This document shows, in pieces, positions 1 to 9,068 of a stretch of DNA of 64,000 nt (within the stretch, counting starts at the first letter, position 1; each line of letters opens with the position of its first letter). The notes under the pieces were generated by a model. The model was not told the origin of the DNA, did no database searches, and saw only the letters and a program-made list of their open reading frames with translations. Source of the DNA: Lachnospiraceae bacterium. Lineage in GTDB: Bacteria; Bacillota; Clostridia; Lachnospirales; Lachnospiraceae. The stretch lies in assembly GCA_910575565.1 (NCBI GenBank), contig CAJTFL010000002.1, forward strand, positions 248,001 through 312,000, read 5' to 3'. A program made the translations under genes and the position numbers.

Positions 1-23
1 CGCAATTCCATGGAAAAACCCTT

Positions 24-2300
24 GTGGCGGATCCGAAAAAGACATTCTTTCGCATATCGGCACTGACCCTTACGGTTTTGCTGATCCTGACGGCTTCCGC
101 CGGATGGTTTATGGATTCTTCCCAAAAAGTTACTGAAACCTCCGTCCATAACGTAAGCGAATTTTACCTCCAGGAACTTTCCACCCAAACGGGAGATCAT
201 TTGCAGAGCAACCTGGATTACCTGGCAAAGAATCTGCAAAACGCCATCCAGACTATCCGGCCGCAGGATCTGGCAGATGACTCTTCCCTCCAAGACTGCT
301 TACAGGATGCCGCAGATATCTTCGGCTTTGATTTTTATGCCCTCTTCGACAAAGAAGGGACGGTCTACGCTGCAGACGGCACATTTTCCGAAGCTTTTAA
401 CCTTGATTTCTTCTCCGGGATCAATTTTTGCCAGCCGGTTAATTCCATCAGCCAGACGCGCCCGCCTCAAAGCATGGTGATGATCACGACGCCTGTCCAG
501 GGATTAACCTTTAAGGGAAAGCCTTTGTCCGGGGGGATGATTGGCATTAACGCCAGCGCCGTATTGGCCAAGCTTTCCTTAAAAAACGATGCCAACCAGA
601 TTTTTTCCAATATTATTTTAAGGGACGGCTCTTACGTGGTAAGCACGGATCACAGCCATTTAAAAAATAACGCCAATGTATTTTCCGCCCTGAAAACCCA
701 GGCAGCCTTTCAGGAAGGCTGCTCCCCAGAACAGATGCAGGAAAATATTCAGGCAGGGAAAAGCGGCATTACGGCTTATTATCTGCAAAACCTTCTACAC
801 TACACCTATTACGCCCCGGTAGAAGGCACGGACTGGTATCTTACTACCACCATCCATTATGATACGGTCAGCACAAACATCGAAACCGTCCATTCCGCCA
901 TTACCAGGAACAGCCTAATCCAGCTCTTTTTGGTTTTATCCGTGATCCTGGCTGTGCTGATTACCTATTTCCGGCAGCGGCTGAAAACGGAAACCCTGCG
1001 CATTGAAAAAATCCAGGCAGAGGAAAGCAGCAAGGCCAAAAGCCAGTTCCTTTCCAATATGTCCCACGATATCCGCACGCCCATGAATGCGATTGTGGGG
1101 TTTACCAATTTAGCCATCCAGCATGAAGGCGATGCCAATCCTAAGCGCATCCATGATTACCTGATGAAGATCCGCACAGCCAGCATCCATTTGCTGAACT
1201 TAATTAATGACGTGCTGGACATGAGCCGGATTGAAAGCGGGAAAATGCATCTGCATATCGCTCCCTGCAGCCTTTCTGAAATCCTGTCCAATATGGAAAC
1301 CATTGCCCACGGCCAGGTGCAGGAAAATAAACAGACCCTGGAAATCAAAACCGTGAACTTAAACCAGGAACATATCCTTTGCGACAAGCTGCGCTTAAAC
1401 CAAGTGCTCTTAAACCTGCTGGGGAATGCCATTAAATTTACGCCCCAGGGAGGCCATATTCTTGTAACCCTTTCCCAGATAAGCCCTGCCCGAGAAGGCT
1501 GCGGCTTTTACGAATTCCGGGTAAAGGACAACGGCATCGGCATGACCCCGGAATTTGCCAAAAGGGTATTTGAACCCTTTGAGCGCGAACGCAGCTCCAC
1601 CGTCAGCGGCATCCAGGGCACGGGGCTGGGAATGGCCATTACCAAAAATATCATTGATCTAATGGGCGGATCCATCCGGGTGGAAACAGCCTTAAACCAG
1701 GGATCGGAATTTATTATCCAGCTGGAATTTAAGCTGCAAAGCGGCTCTTCCTCCGCCGCGGAAAGACCCTTAAAGCAGCCGCCAACTGAACAGATTTTGG
1801 AAGGCGGAACAAAAGATACCGCAGCTGCTAAGGCAAAAGATACAGCAGCTGCTGAAACCGAGAATATGGAGGCTGCCAAAGCAGAAGATTTTGAAGCTGC
1901 CGCAGCAAACTTTCAGGGCAAAAAAATCCTCCTGGTGGAGGATAATGCGTTAAACCGGGAAATCGCATCCGAGATCCTTTTACAGTACGGTTTTGAAATT
2001 GATGAGGCCGAAGACGGCTCTATGGCGGTCAGGCTGCTCCAAAACGCGCCGCCGGGCCGGTATGATGCGGTACTAATGGATATTCAGATGCCCATTATGG
2101 ACGGCTACACCGCAACCAGGAGCATCCGCGCCCTCAAAGGCTCCCCTTACGCCCATATCCCCATCATTGCCATGACGGCAAACGCCTTCGAGGAAGATAG
2201 GAAGCTTGCCTTTGAAAGCGGCATGGACGGGCATATCGCCAAGCCTGTAGATGTGGAGCTGTTAATTCAGATATTGGCGGAATTACTGGGAAATCGTTGA
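24..2300 (+). CDS. Hybrid sensor histidine kinase with receiver domain
   Basis: Membrane-bound hybrid two-component kinase. A first membrane segment lies at about residues 8-29, then an extracytoplasmic sensor region (dCache-like) to about 290, then a second membrane segment at about 293-315. The HisKA domain has the phospho-acceptor His348 in SHDIRTP; the HATPase domain shows LLGNAIKFT, DNGIGM and GTGLGMA. An Ala/Glu/Lys-rich linker with imperfect KDTAAA repeats (about 585-628) leads to a C-terminal receiver domain with the phosphorylatable Asp686 in MDIQMP. The frame stays open to the left window edge, so the GTG at 24 is only the first start visible and a few residues may be missing. No partner regulator is adjacent on this strand; its signal is unknown. 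Such kinases often pass phosphate to HPt proteins or, in Clostridia, to Spo0A, but nothing here shows the target. Confidence 0.9.
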   Translation: MADPKKTFFRISALTLTVLLILTASAGWFMDSSQKVTETSVHNVSEFYLQELSTQTGDHLQSNLDYLAKNLQNAIQTIRPQDLADDSSLQDCLQDAADIFGFDFYALFDKEGTVYAADGTFSEAFNLDFFSGINFCQPVNSISQTRPPQSMVMITTPVQGLTFKGKPLSGGMIGINASAVLAKLSLKNDANQIFSNIILRDGSYVVSTDHSHLKNNANVFSALKTQAAFQEGCSPEQMQENIQAGKSGITAYYLQNLLHYTYYAPVEGTDWYLTTTIHYDTVSTNIETVHSAITRNSLIQLFLVLSVILAVLITYFRQRLKTETLRIEKIQAEESSKAKSQFLSNMSHDIRTPMNAIVGFTNLAIQHEGDANPKRIHDYLMKIRTASIHLLNLINDVLDMSRIESGKMHLHIAPCSLSEILSNMETIAHGQVQENKQTLEIKTVNLNQEHILCDKLRLNQVLLNLLGNAIKFTPQGGHILVTLSQISPAREGCGFYEFRVKDNGIGMTPEFAKRVFEPFERERSSTVSGIQGTGLGMAITKNIIDLMGGSIRVETALNQGSEFIIQLEFKLQSGSSSAAERPLKQPPTEQILEGGTKDTAAAKAKDTAAAETENMEAAKAEDFEAAAANFQGKKILLVEDNALNREIASEILLQYGFEIDEAEDGSMAVRLLQNAPPGRYDAVLMDIQMPIMDGYTATRSIRALKGSPYAHIPIIAMTANAFEEDRKLAFESGMDGHIAKPVDVELLIQILAELLGNR

Positions 2301-2399
2301 AATTCAAGGGCTTTTGCTTACCTCCCTTATCTGCGAAAGCCTTTGATTTTCTGCTATTTACGCCAAAATTATTTGTCGTTCACTATAATATTATATCTT

Positions 2400-2434
2400 A
2401 AAACGCCATAATTCAAATGAATTATGGCGTTTTA
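2400..2434. terminator. Bidirectional rho-independent terminator
   Basis: A perfect 15-bp stem (2400-2414 with 2419-2433) has a 4-nt loop and is flanked by T-rich sequence on both strands. It sits between the convergent hybrid kinase and GGGtGRT genes and can end transcription from both sides. Confidence 0.9.
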
Positions 2435-2477
2435 TCTGTCTTTACATATTATTTTTTTCTATTTTGGTGCAACTCAA

Positions 2478-3488
2478 TCAAAATTTTCCAGCCTCAGCCG
2501 CTTCCTGGATGGAAACTGCCACAGCCACGGTCATGCCAACCATGGGGTTGTTCCCTGCGCCGATCAGACCCATCATCTCAACGTGAGCCGGAACGGAAGA
2601 AGATCCTGCAAACTGTGCGTCGGAATGCATACGGCCCAAGGTATCGGTCATGCCATAGGAAGCCGGGCCTGCCGCCATATTGTCGGGATGAAGGGTACGG
2701 CCAGTGCCGCCGCCGGAAGCTACGGAGAAGTACTTCTTCCCTGCTTCATTTCTTTCCTTCTTATATGTACCGGCTACCGGATGCTGGAAACGGGTAGGAT
2801 TGGTGGAGTTTCCAGTGATAGAAACGTCTACGTTCTCTTTCCACATGATGGCTACGCCTTCCGGAACGCTGTTTGCGCCGTAGCAGTTTACTTTGGCGCG
2901 AAGACCCTCAGAGTAAGGGATGCGCTCGATTTCCTTTACGGTATTGGTATAAGGATCATACTCAGTCTCCACAAAGGTGAAGCCGTTGATCCTGGAAATA
3001 ATCTTAGCTGCGTCCTTGCCCAAGCCGTTTAAGATAACGCGGAGGGGTTTCTTGCGGACTTTGTTTGCCTTCTCCGCAATGCCGATAGCCCCCTCTGCAG
3101 CCGCAAAGGACTCATGGCCTGCCAGGAAACAGAAGCAGTCGGTGTCTTCTTCCAGAAGCATCTTGCCTAAATTGCCGTGCCCAAGGCCAACCTTACGGGT
3201 ATCTGCCACGGAACCGGGGATACAAAACGCCTGCAAGCCTTCGCCGATAGCTGCCGCTGCGTCCGCCGCCCTCCTGCAGCCCTTCTTGATGGCGATGGCT
3301 GCGCCTACGGTGTAAGCCCAGCAGGCATTCTCGAAGCAGATTGGCTGGATCTTCTTAATCTGGTCATAAACATTTAAACCGGCATCCTTGGTAATCTTCT
3401 CAGCCTCTTCCAGGGAAGCGATGCCATAGCTGTTTAATACGCCATTGATTTTATCAATACGTCTTTCAAATGATTCAAATAAAGCCAT
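2478..3488 (-). CDS. GGGtGRT family protein
   Basis: 336-aa cytoplasmic protein. The family is named after the glycine-rich GGGTGRT motif, visible here in SVASGGGTGRTLHPDN near the C-terminus. Other notable segments are FCFLAGHESFAAAEGA and the Cys residues at CFENACW and DCFCF. Its biochemical role is not known to me. It lies 17 nt downstream of a NifU-like scaffold gene, and this pairing recurs in Firmicutes, so a link to Fe-S cluster handling or to a radical/redox enzyme is a reasonable inference. I chose the ATG at 3488 because GAGGAGG lies just upstream; an in-frame ATG 21 nt earlier would put that ribosome binding site inside the gene. The gene ends in the shared terminator at 2400-2434. 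Confidence 0.85.
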   Translation of the reverse strand: MALFESFERRIDKINGVLNSYGIASLEEAEKITKDAGLNVYDQIKKIQPICFENACWAYTVGAAIAIKKGCRRAADAAAAIGEGLQAFCIPGSVADTRKVGLGHGNLGKMLLEEDTDCFCFLAGHESFAAAEGAIGIAEKANKVRKKPLRVILNGLGKDAAKIISRINGFTFVETEYDPYTNTVKEIERIPYSEGLRAKVNCYGANSVPEGVAIMWKENVDVSITGNSTNPTRFQHPVAGTYKKERNEAGKKYFSVASGGGTGRTLHPDNMAAGPASYGMTDTLGRMHSDAQFAGSSSVPAHVEMMGLIGAGNNPMVGMTVAVAVSIQEAAEAGKF

Positions 3489-3505
3489 CTTTTCGTCCTC
3501 CTCTA

Positions 3506-4198
3506 TCATTCTTTCCGCGGGTCGATAATCTTAACTGCATCTTCTACACGGCCATACTGCCCACAAGCTTTCTCGTATGCAGTGTTGGGGTCATCGCCCT
3601 TCTTGATGAAGTCAGTCATCTTGCCCAGGCTTACAAACTTGTAACCGATGATCTGGTCGTCCTTATCTAAGGCGATGCCGGTTACGTAGCCTTCTGCCAT
3701 TTCCAGATAACGAGGACCTTTCTTTAAGGTTCCGTACATCGTGCCAACCTGGCTGCGCAGGCCCTTTCCTAAATCTTCCAGCCCGGCGCCTACAGGAAGG
3801 CCGTCCTCAGAGAACGCGCTCTGGGTACGTCCGTAAACGATCTGTAAGAACAGTTCCCTCATTGCGGTGTTAATCGCATCACATACTAAATCGGTATTCA
3901 ATGCTTCCATAACGGTCAGGCCAGGAAGGATTTCTGCTGCCATAGCTGCGGAGTGAGTCATACCGGAACATCCGATGGTTTCCACCAATGCTTCCTGGAT
4001 AATGCCTTCTTTCACGTTCAGAGTCAGCTTGCAGGCGCCCTGCTGAGGAGCGCACCAGCCAATGCCGTGGGTTAAGCCGGAAATGTCTTTAACTTCCTTG
4101 GCCTGAACCCATTTTGCCTCTTCCGGGATCGGAGCACAGCCGTGATGCACGCCCTGCGCTACCGTACACATTTCTTCAACTTCTTTTGAATAAATCAT
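3506..4198 (-). CDS. NifU-like iron-sulfur cluster assembly scaffold protein
   Basis: 230-aa NifU/IscU-type scaffold homologue. Three cysteine regions resemble the ligand positions of the family: GWCAPQQGAC (about 48-56), TIGCSGMTH (about 78) and DLVCDAI (about 105). It is longer than IscU (about 130 aa), with a C-terminal extension of about 100 residues containing GYVTGIALDKDDQIIGYKF. An AAGGAG site lies upstream of the ATG. No cysteine desulfurase gene (nifS/iscS) is next to it, so it is probably not the housekeeping scaffold. It heads a two-gene unit with the GGGtGRT gene. Function beyond binding a cluster is inferred, not shown. Confidence 0.85.
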   Translation of the reverse strand: MIYSKEVEEMCTVAQGVHHGCAPIPEEAKWVQAKEVKDISGLTHGIGWCAPQQGACKLTLNVKEGIIQEALVETIGCSGMTHSAAMAAEILPGLTVMEALNTDLVCDAINTAMRELFLQIVYGRTQSAFSEDGLPVGAGLEDLGKGLRSQVGTMYGTLKKGPRYLEMAEGYVTGIALDKDDQIIGYKFVSLGKMTDFIKKGDDPNTAYEKACGQYGRVEDAVKIIDPRKE

Positions 4199-4489
4199 GT
4201 GTTAAAACTCCTTTCAAATGTATGATTTTCTATGATGCTTTTCGTATGGCAGTGATATCCCCTGCTTCCTCCCAGCAGTTCGTTAAATATATCACATCAT
4301 ACCCTTTCCTATTTTCTCATAAAATTCCTTTTTCGTCTACATTTATTTTGCATAAAATACACATAAATTTGCCGTCAAAACCTACAGCCGCCAAAAATAT
4401 ACGCCAAAAACAGCGGCCTGATCATGCCCTGGCGGCCAGCCTTTTTCTACGCCCTCAAAATCCCACGCCGCGATGCCGAAACTACTTCC

Positions 4490-5836
4490 TTAAGGGCTCC
4501 TCTCCAACCCTTTAAGCTCTCCCAAATAATACAGGAAAAACACTACTCCCTTTACGATGCTGGATAAGGAAAATGCCCACCAGATCCCTTCAAGCCCCAG
4601 CACCTGGCCTAAAACCATGGCAAGGGGAATCCTGGCAGAGGTAAGGATAACGGTAATCACCGAGCACTGGAAGGTTTTCCCCAGGCCGGAAAGGGCTCCC
4701 ACGGTCATCAGCTCGATGCACATGAAAAACTGGCTAACCCCCAGCACCTGGAGATAGGACATTCCCAAAGGAATTACCTGCTCCTCCCGGATGAACAGGG
4801 AGAATATGGGACGGCTGCCGAAAACTAAAAGAGCCGTGGTAAAAACGCCCCACACCCCGATAATCACCGCCGCCGTTAAGTATCCCCGCCTTACCCTGCC
4901 GTACTTTTTTCCGCCGTAGTTCTGTCCAATGAAGGCATTGATGGCCGAGCCGAAGCCTTCCGCCGCCATCCAGGAGATGGATTCAATCTGGCTTCCCACC
5001 CTCTGGGCCGCCACCGCCTCATCCCCCCAGGCCGCGATAAACCGGGTCAGCACCATGGAGATCATGCAGTAAATCATGTTTTGGATCCCCGCCGGAAGAC
5101 CTATGCGGATAATCACCCGGAAAAAACGGGAGGGAATCCGTTTTCCCATCCGGATATGGGGGAAAAGCACCTCATCCTTCCCAGAGGCGGCCATAAGCAC
5201 CAAGGCCACAATCCCCTGGGATGTGACCGTGGCAATGGCCGCCCCTGCCGCCTCCAGCCTGGGGAAAGGCCCCACCCCAAAGATCAGCACCGGATCCAGG
5301 ATAATATTCGCCCCCATCCCAATGCAGTTGGCCAAAAACGGGATCTTGCTGTTTCCCGCCGCCGTGTAAAGTCCGGTAAGTGTCTGGCTTAAAAAAGAAA
5401 ACACAATCAGGCCGCAGGCGATCCGCAGGTAAAGGACGGCGTCATCCACAATCTTTGGGCTGGTCAGGCCGAAAAAGCCGATAAGAGGCCTGGCAAAAGC
5501 ATTCGTTAAAAGGGCAAAAGCCCCAGCGAAAAACAAGGTAAGCCAGATAGCGCCTGCCCCGTAATTCCCCGCTTCCTCCCCGTTTCCTTCCCCAATAGAA
5601 TGAGCCGCCTTAATCTGGCCGCCCATTTTCGCGATGGTCACTAAGCCGGAGGACAGCCAGGTATACATCCCGGCTGCCCCCACCGCGGCCACCGCGCCGC
5701 TTCCCACCCGCCCGATCCAGGCCATGTCCGTAAGGCTGTAGGCCGTCTGCACCAAGGACGTAGCCATGATGGGCACGGCCAGGGCCGTAAGGGATTGGAG
5801 GATTTTTCCATTTAGTAAGTCAATATTTTGTCTCAT
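4490..5836 (-). CDS. MATE family efflux transporter
   Basis: 448-aa integral membrane protein with about 12 hydrophobic segments. The N-terminal pattern NGKILQSLTALAVPIMATS and the repeated inner halves (SLVQTAYSLTDMAWIGRVG near the start; ISWMAAEGFGSAINAFIGQNYG in the middle) fit the MATE family, which exports drugs or metabolites against a Na+ or H+ gradient. The start ATG at 5836 overlaps the aspS stop as ATGA, so the two are translationally coupled. An upstream in-frame Met would lie inside aspS and is not used. Substrate cannot be predicted. Confidence 0.9.
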   Translation of the reverse strand: MRQNIDLLNGKILQSLTALAVPIMATSLVQTAYSLTDMAWIGRVGSGAVAAVGAAGMYTWLSSGLVTIAKMGGQIKAAHSIGEGNGEEAGNYGAGAIWLTLFFAGAFALLTNAFARPLIGFFGLTSPKIVDDAVLYLRIACGLIVFSFLSQTLTGLYTAAGNSKIPFLANCIGMGANIILDPVLIFGVGPFPRLEAAGAAIATVTSQGIVALVLMAASGKDEVLFPHIRMGKRIPSRFFRVIIRIGLPAGIQNMIYCMISMVLTRFIAAWGDEAVAAQRVGSQIESISWMAAEGFGSAINAFIGQNYGGKKYGRVRRGYLTAAVIIGVWGVFTTALLVFGSRPIFSLFIREEQVIPLGMSYLQVLGVSQFFMCIELMTVGALSGLGKTFQCSVITVILTSARIPLAMVLGQVLGLEGIWWAFSLSSIVKGVVFFLYYLGELKGLERSP

Positions 5837-7629
5837 TGCTCTCCGTCCGTCCAGGACACAGCGATTCCCAGCTCTTTTAGCTGCTTTTCCTCCACCGGCG
5901 CAGGCGCCTCGCTCATTAGGCAGGAGGCATCCTTTACCTTCGGGAAAGCAATCACGTCCCGGATGCTGTCCGCGCCCACCATCCACATCACTACCCGGTC
6001 AAGGCCGTAGGCCAGGCCCGCGTGAGGCGGCACGCCGTACTTAAAGGCCTCCAGCAAAAAGCCAAACTGCTCACCTGCCCGCTCCGGGGTAAAACCTAAG
6101 ACTTCAAACATTTTTGACTGGATATCCGCCTGATGGATCCGGACGGAACCGCCGCCAAGTTCCGTCCCGTTTAACACAATATCATAGGCTTTCGCCCGGA
6201 CGGCTCCGGGATCCGTATCAATCAAAGGCAGATCCTCATCCATGGGCATGGTAAAGGGATGGTGCATCGCCACGTAACGGTCTTCCTCCTCCGAATACTC
6301 CAGCAGGGGGAATTCCGTCACCCACAAAAACTTCCAGGAATCCTTGGGGATTAAGTCAAGCTGCCGGGCTACCTCCAGGCGGAGCGCCCCCAGCACATTG
6401 TACACCAAGCTGGTCTTATCCGCGGCAAACAAAAGCAGATCCCCCGGCTTTCCGCCCATGGCCTCCGTTAGGGCCGAAAGCTGCTCCGGTGTCATAAACT
6501 TCGCAAAAGAGGACTTATAGCTGCCGTCCGGCTGGACGCTTAAGTATGCCAGCCCTTTAGCCCCGTAGCCCTTGGCAAACTCTACCAGGCTGTCGATCTT
6601 CTTCCTGGGCATCCCTGCCTGTCCCTCCACGCAGATCCCCCGCACGGAGCCGCCCTGCTCCAAAGCGCCCTTGAAGACGGCAAATTCGCAGTCCTTCACC
6701 GCTTCCGACACATCCTTAAGCTCCATGCCAAACCGCATATCCGGCTTATCCGAGCCGAAACGATCCATGGCCTCCTTCCAGGTAAGCCTGGGCAGGGGCA
6801 GAGGGATATCCACACCGCAGATTTCCTTAAACAGCCTTTGGATCAGCCGCTCGTTTACGTCCATCACATCCTCCGCGTCCACAAAGGAAAGCTCCATGTC
6901 GATCTGGGTAAACTCCGGCTGCCGGTCGGCCCGCAGATCCTCATCCCGGTAGCACCTGGCCAGCTGGAAGTACCGATCATAGCCGGAACACATCAGAAGC
7001 TGCTTAAACAGCTGGGGCGACTGGGGAAGGGCGTAAAAGGAGCCGGGATGGACACGGCTGGGAACCAGATAGTCCCTGGCTCCCTCCGGCGTGCTTTTAA
7101 TCAGCGTCGGGGTTTCAATCTCCAAAAACCCTTCCTCCGCCAGGAAGGCGCGGGTTAAGATGGCCACCTGGCTTCTGGTCATAATGTTTTTCTGGATATC
7201 CGGCCTTCGCAGATCCAGGTAACGGTACTTTAACCGCACCTCCTCCTTCGTCCGGGAATTTTCCTCAATGGGGAAGGGCGGCGTCTCCGATTCCGCCAAA
7301 ATCCGCAGGCTCTTCGCCCGCACTTCAATGGCTCCCGTCTTTAAATTGGGATTTGCCGCGCCGGAGCGCACCTCCACCTTTCCCGTAACCGCGATAACAA
7401 ACTCGCTCCGCAGCTTTTCCGCCTTGGCAAAATACTCTGCCCCGCAGTCCGCCTCTTCAAAAATCAGCTGCAAAATGCCGGAACGATCCCGCAAATCCAC
7501 AAAGATAATCCCGCCTTTATTCCTGCTTTTCTGCACCCACCCCATCACCGTAACTTCCTGTCCGACATTCTCCCCGGACACCTCAGCGCACCGATGGGAG
7601 CGCTTTAACCCTGTCATTGACTCTGCCAT
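5833..7629 (-). CDS. aspS: Aspartate--tRNA ligase
   Basis: 598-aa bacterial-type class II aspartyl-tRNA synthetase that charges tRNA-Asp in the cytoplasm. An N-terminal OB-fold anticodon-binding domain (GWVQKSRNKGGIIFVDLRD) is followed by the class II core with motif 2 (FQLARCYRDEDLRADRQPEF), the bacterial GAD insertion (about 285-410), and motif 3 near the end (GLAYGLDRVVMWM). Length is usual for the bacterial type. The ATG at 7629 has GGAG upstream; the 20 residues of open frame before it run into the leader and look untranslated. It follows hisS after a 167-nt structured spacer and overlaps the MATE gene by 4 nt. Confidence 0.95.
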   Translation of the reverse strand: MAESMTGLKRSHRCAEVSGENVGQEVTVMGWVQKSRNKGGIIFVDLRDRSGILQLIFEEADCGAEYFAKAEKLRSEFVIAVTGKVEVRSGAANPNLKTGAIEVRAKSLRILAESETPPFPIEENSRTKEEVRLKYRYLDLRRPDIQKNIMTRSQVAILTRAFLAEEGFLEIETPTLIKSTPEGARDYLVPSRVHPGSFYALPQSPQLFKQLLMCSGYDRYFQLARCYRDEDLRADRQPEFTQIDMELSFVDAEDVMDVNERLIQRLFKEICGVDIPLPLPRLTWKEAMDRFGSDKPDMRFGMELKDVSEAVKDCEFAVFKGALEQGGSVRGICVEGQAGMPRKKIDSLVEFAKGYGAKGLAYLSVQPDGSYKSSFAKFMTPEQLSALTEAMGGKPGDLLLFAADKTSLVYNVLGALRLEVARQLDLIPKDSWKFLWVTEFPLLEYSEEEDRYVAMHHPFTMPMDEDLPLIDTDPGAVRAKAYDIVLNGTELGGGSVRIHQADIQSKMFEVLGFTPERAGEQFGFLLEAFKYGVPPHAGLAYGLDRVVMWMVGADSIRDVIAFPKVKDASCLMSEAPAPVEEKQLKELGIAVSWTDGEQ

Positions 7630-7656
7630 AATCGTTTCTCCTTTTCCATCCGGCCT

Positions 7657-7775
7657 GTAACGGTTCAATACCCTCACCGTTACGAGCAAAAATCCATTGA
7701 AAATCGCCTGCGGCGATGGGATTTTTGCCTGTTATTCTACGCTTTCTTACGGTCAGCGCAGCAAGTGCGCAGACC
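7657..7775 (-). other. Structured hisS-aspS intergenic leader with three hairpins
   Basis: Three hairpins lie one after another: 7751-7775 (GGTC and GCGCA paired with TGCGC and GACC, one mismatch), 7686-7728 (a perfect 10-bp outer stem, gcaaaaatcc with ggatttttgc, enclosing a 6-bp inner stem atcgcc/ggcgat), and 7657-7683 (perfect 8-bp stem gtaacggt/accgttac). No T-box consensus is visible, so tRNA-responsive control is not supported. It may be an RNA processing or attenuation region, or an interspersed repeat. Confidence 0.5.
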
Positions 7776-7796
7776 TGCTGAACAGTCCCTTTGGCC

Positions 7797-9068
7797 TTAC
7801 TTTTTCAGGCCCTCCCGGTAAAATTCCTTAAATTCCCTGTAGCCCTCCTTCTGGAGCTGCTCCTTCTGGAACTTTTTATTCTTGTTCATCTGGGCCACCA
7901 GCACCTGGACGCCTTCCTTCCTCTCCCTGGACGCTTCCCGGATCACCTGGCTTAGCGTCTCCTGGCTGATCCCCTTTTCAAACAGATACGCCTTCTTTAA
8001 GCCCGATCCGGGAACCGTAAAGCCCTGATCCGTTAAAATCGTCACAATCCGCTCGAAGCCGATGGAAAACCCGCAGGCCGGCGTCTCGTTCCCCGTAAAT
8101 TTCCCGATCATCTTATCGTAGCGGCCGCCGCCTGCCACAGAGCCGCCAAAGCCTTCCATAGAAACCTCAAAGATCGTTCCCGTGTAGTAGGACATCCCCC
8201 GCACCAAGGTAGGATCAAAGGCTAAGGCAAACTGGGTTTCCGCCGCCTGGCTGACCGTATCCATAATATAAGCCAGGTTTTCGCAAACCTCCCCATCCAG
8301 GGCTCCCGCGTCCGCCAGGAGCTTTCCCATCTGGCGGACGCTTTCGGCATCCTTCCCGAACCGGCTAAACAAGGACAGGTAGTTTTCCGCCTGCTCCTGC
8401 CTGTAGCCGGCTTCCAAAAGCTCCGCCTTCACCCCTTCTTCGCCGATTTTATCCATCTTATCCAGGATAATAAACACCTGGTCGTACCCTTCCTCCGGGA
8501 AGCCGCAGTAGGCGGCCATCCCCTTTAGGATCCCCCGGTCATTGATCCGGACGGTAAAGGCATTGTCCGGGCAAATCTTCCCCAAGGCCGTGGTAGTGGC
8601 TAGGATAAGCTCAATCTCCGCCAGGCTGGTGGCATCCCCTAAGATATCGATATCACACTGGACAAACTGGCGGAAACGCCCTTTCTGCGGGCGATCCGCC
8701 CGCCAAACGCTCCCCATCTGCAAGGCCTTAAAGGGCGAGGGCAGGTTTGCCCCGTTGGCTGCGTAGTACCGGGAAAGGGGAAGGGTCAGATCGTACCGCA
8801 GACCTCCGTCCACCACATCTGCTTCCGTCTGGGCAGATCCCACATCCAGCTTATCCCCCCGCTTTAAAATCTTGAAAATCAGCTTTTCATTGTCCCCGCC
8901 CTGCTTGCTGGTCAAATTCTCAATGTGCTCCACGCAGGGCGTTTCGATCTGGGAAAAGCCAAACTGCTTATATGTCTCCTTAATCTGGTTCATCACATAG
9001 TCCCGGATCTGCATCTCTGCAGGCAGGATATCCCTCATGCCAGTTACTGGCTTTTTCTTTAATGCCAT
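7797..9068 (-). CDS. hisS: Histidine--tRNA ligase
   Basis: 423-aa class II histidyl-tRNA synthetase. It begins with PVTGMRDILPAEMQIRDYV, has motif 2 in VWRADRPQKGRFRQFVQCD, and the HisA motifs LVRGMSYYTGTIFE and GGRYDKMIGKF, and ends with the anticodon-binding domain (VQVLVAQMNKNKKFQKEQL). The ATG at 9068 directly follows the hemZ stop codon (TAGATG) with GGAGG five bases before, so hisS is read from the same message as hemZ. The hisS-aspS order is common in Firmicutes. Confidence 0.95.
   Translation of the reverse strand: MALKKKPVTGMRDILPAEMQIRDYVMNQIKETYKQFGFSQIETPCVEHIENLTSKQGGDNEKLIFKILKRGDKLDVGSAQTEADVVDGGLRYDLTLPLSRYYAANGANLPSPFKALQMGSVWRADRPQKGRFRQFVQCDIDILGDATSLAEIELILATTTALGKICPDNAFTVRINDRGILKGMAAYCGFPEEGYDQVFIILDKMDKIGEEGVKAELLEAGYRQEQAENYLSLFSRFGKDAESVRQMGKLLADAGALDGEVCENLAYIMDTVSQAAETQFALAFDPTLVRGMSYYTGTIFEVSMEGFGGSVAGGGRYDKMIGKFTGNETPACGFSIGFERIVTILTDQGFTVPGSGLKKAYLFEKGISQETLSQVIREASRERKEGVQVLVAQMNKNKKFQKEQLQKEGYREFKEFYREGLKK

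Noticed and set aside
7630-7796. T-box riboswitch before aspS
   Set aside because: No AGGGTGG-type T-box motif and no specifier-loop architecture were found, despite the hairpins.
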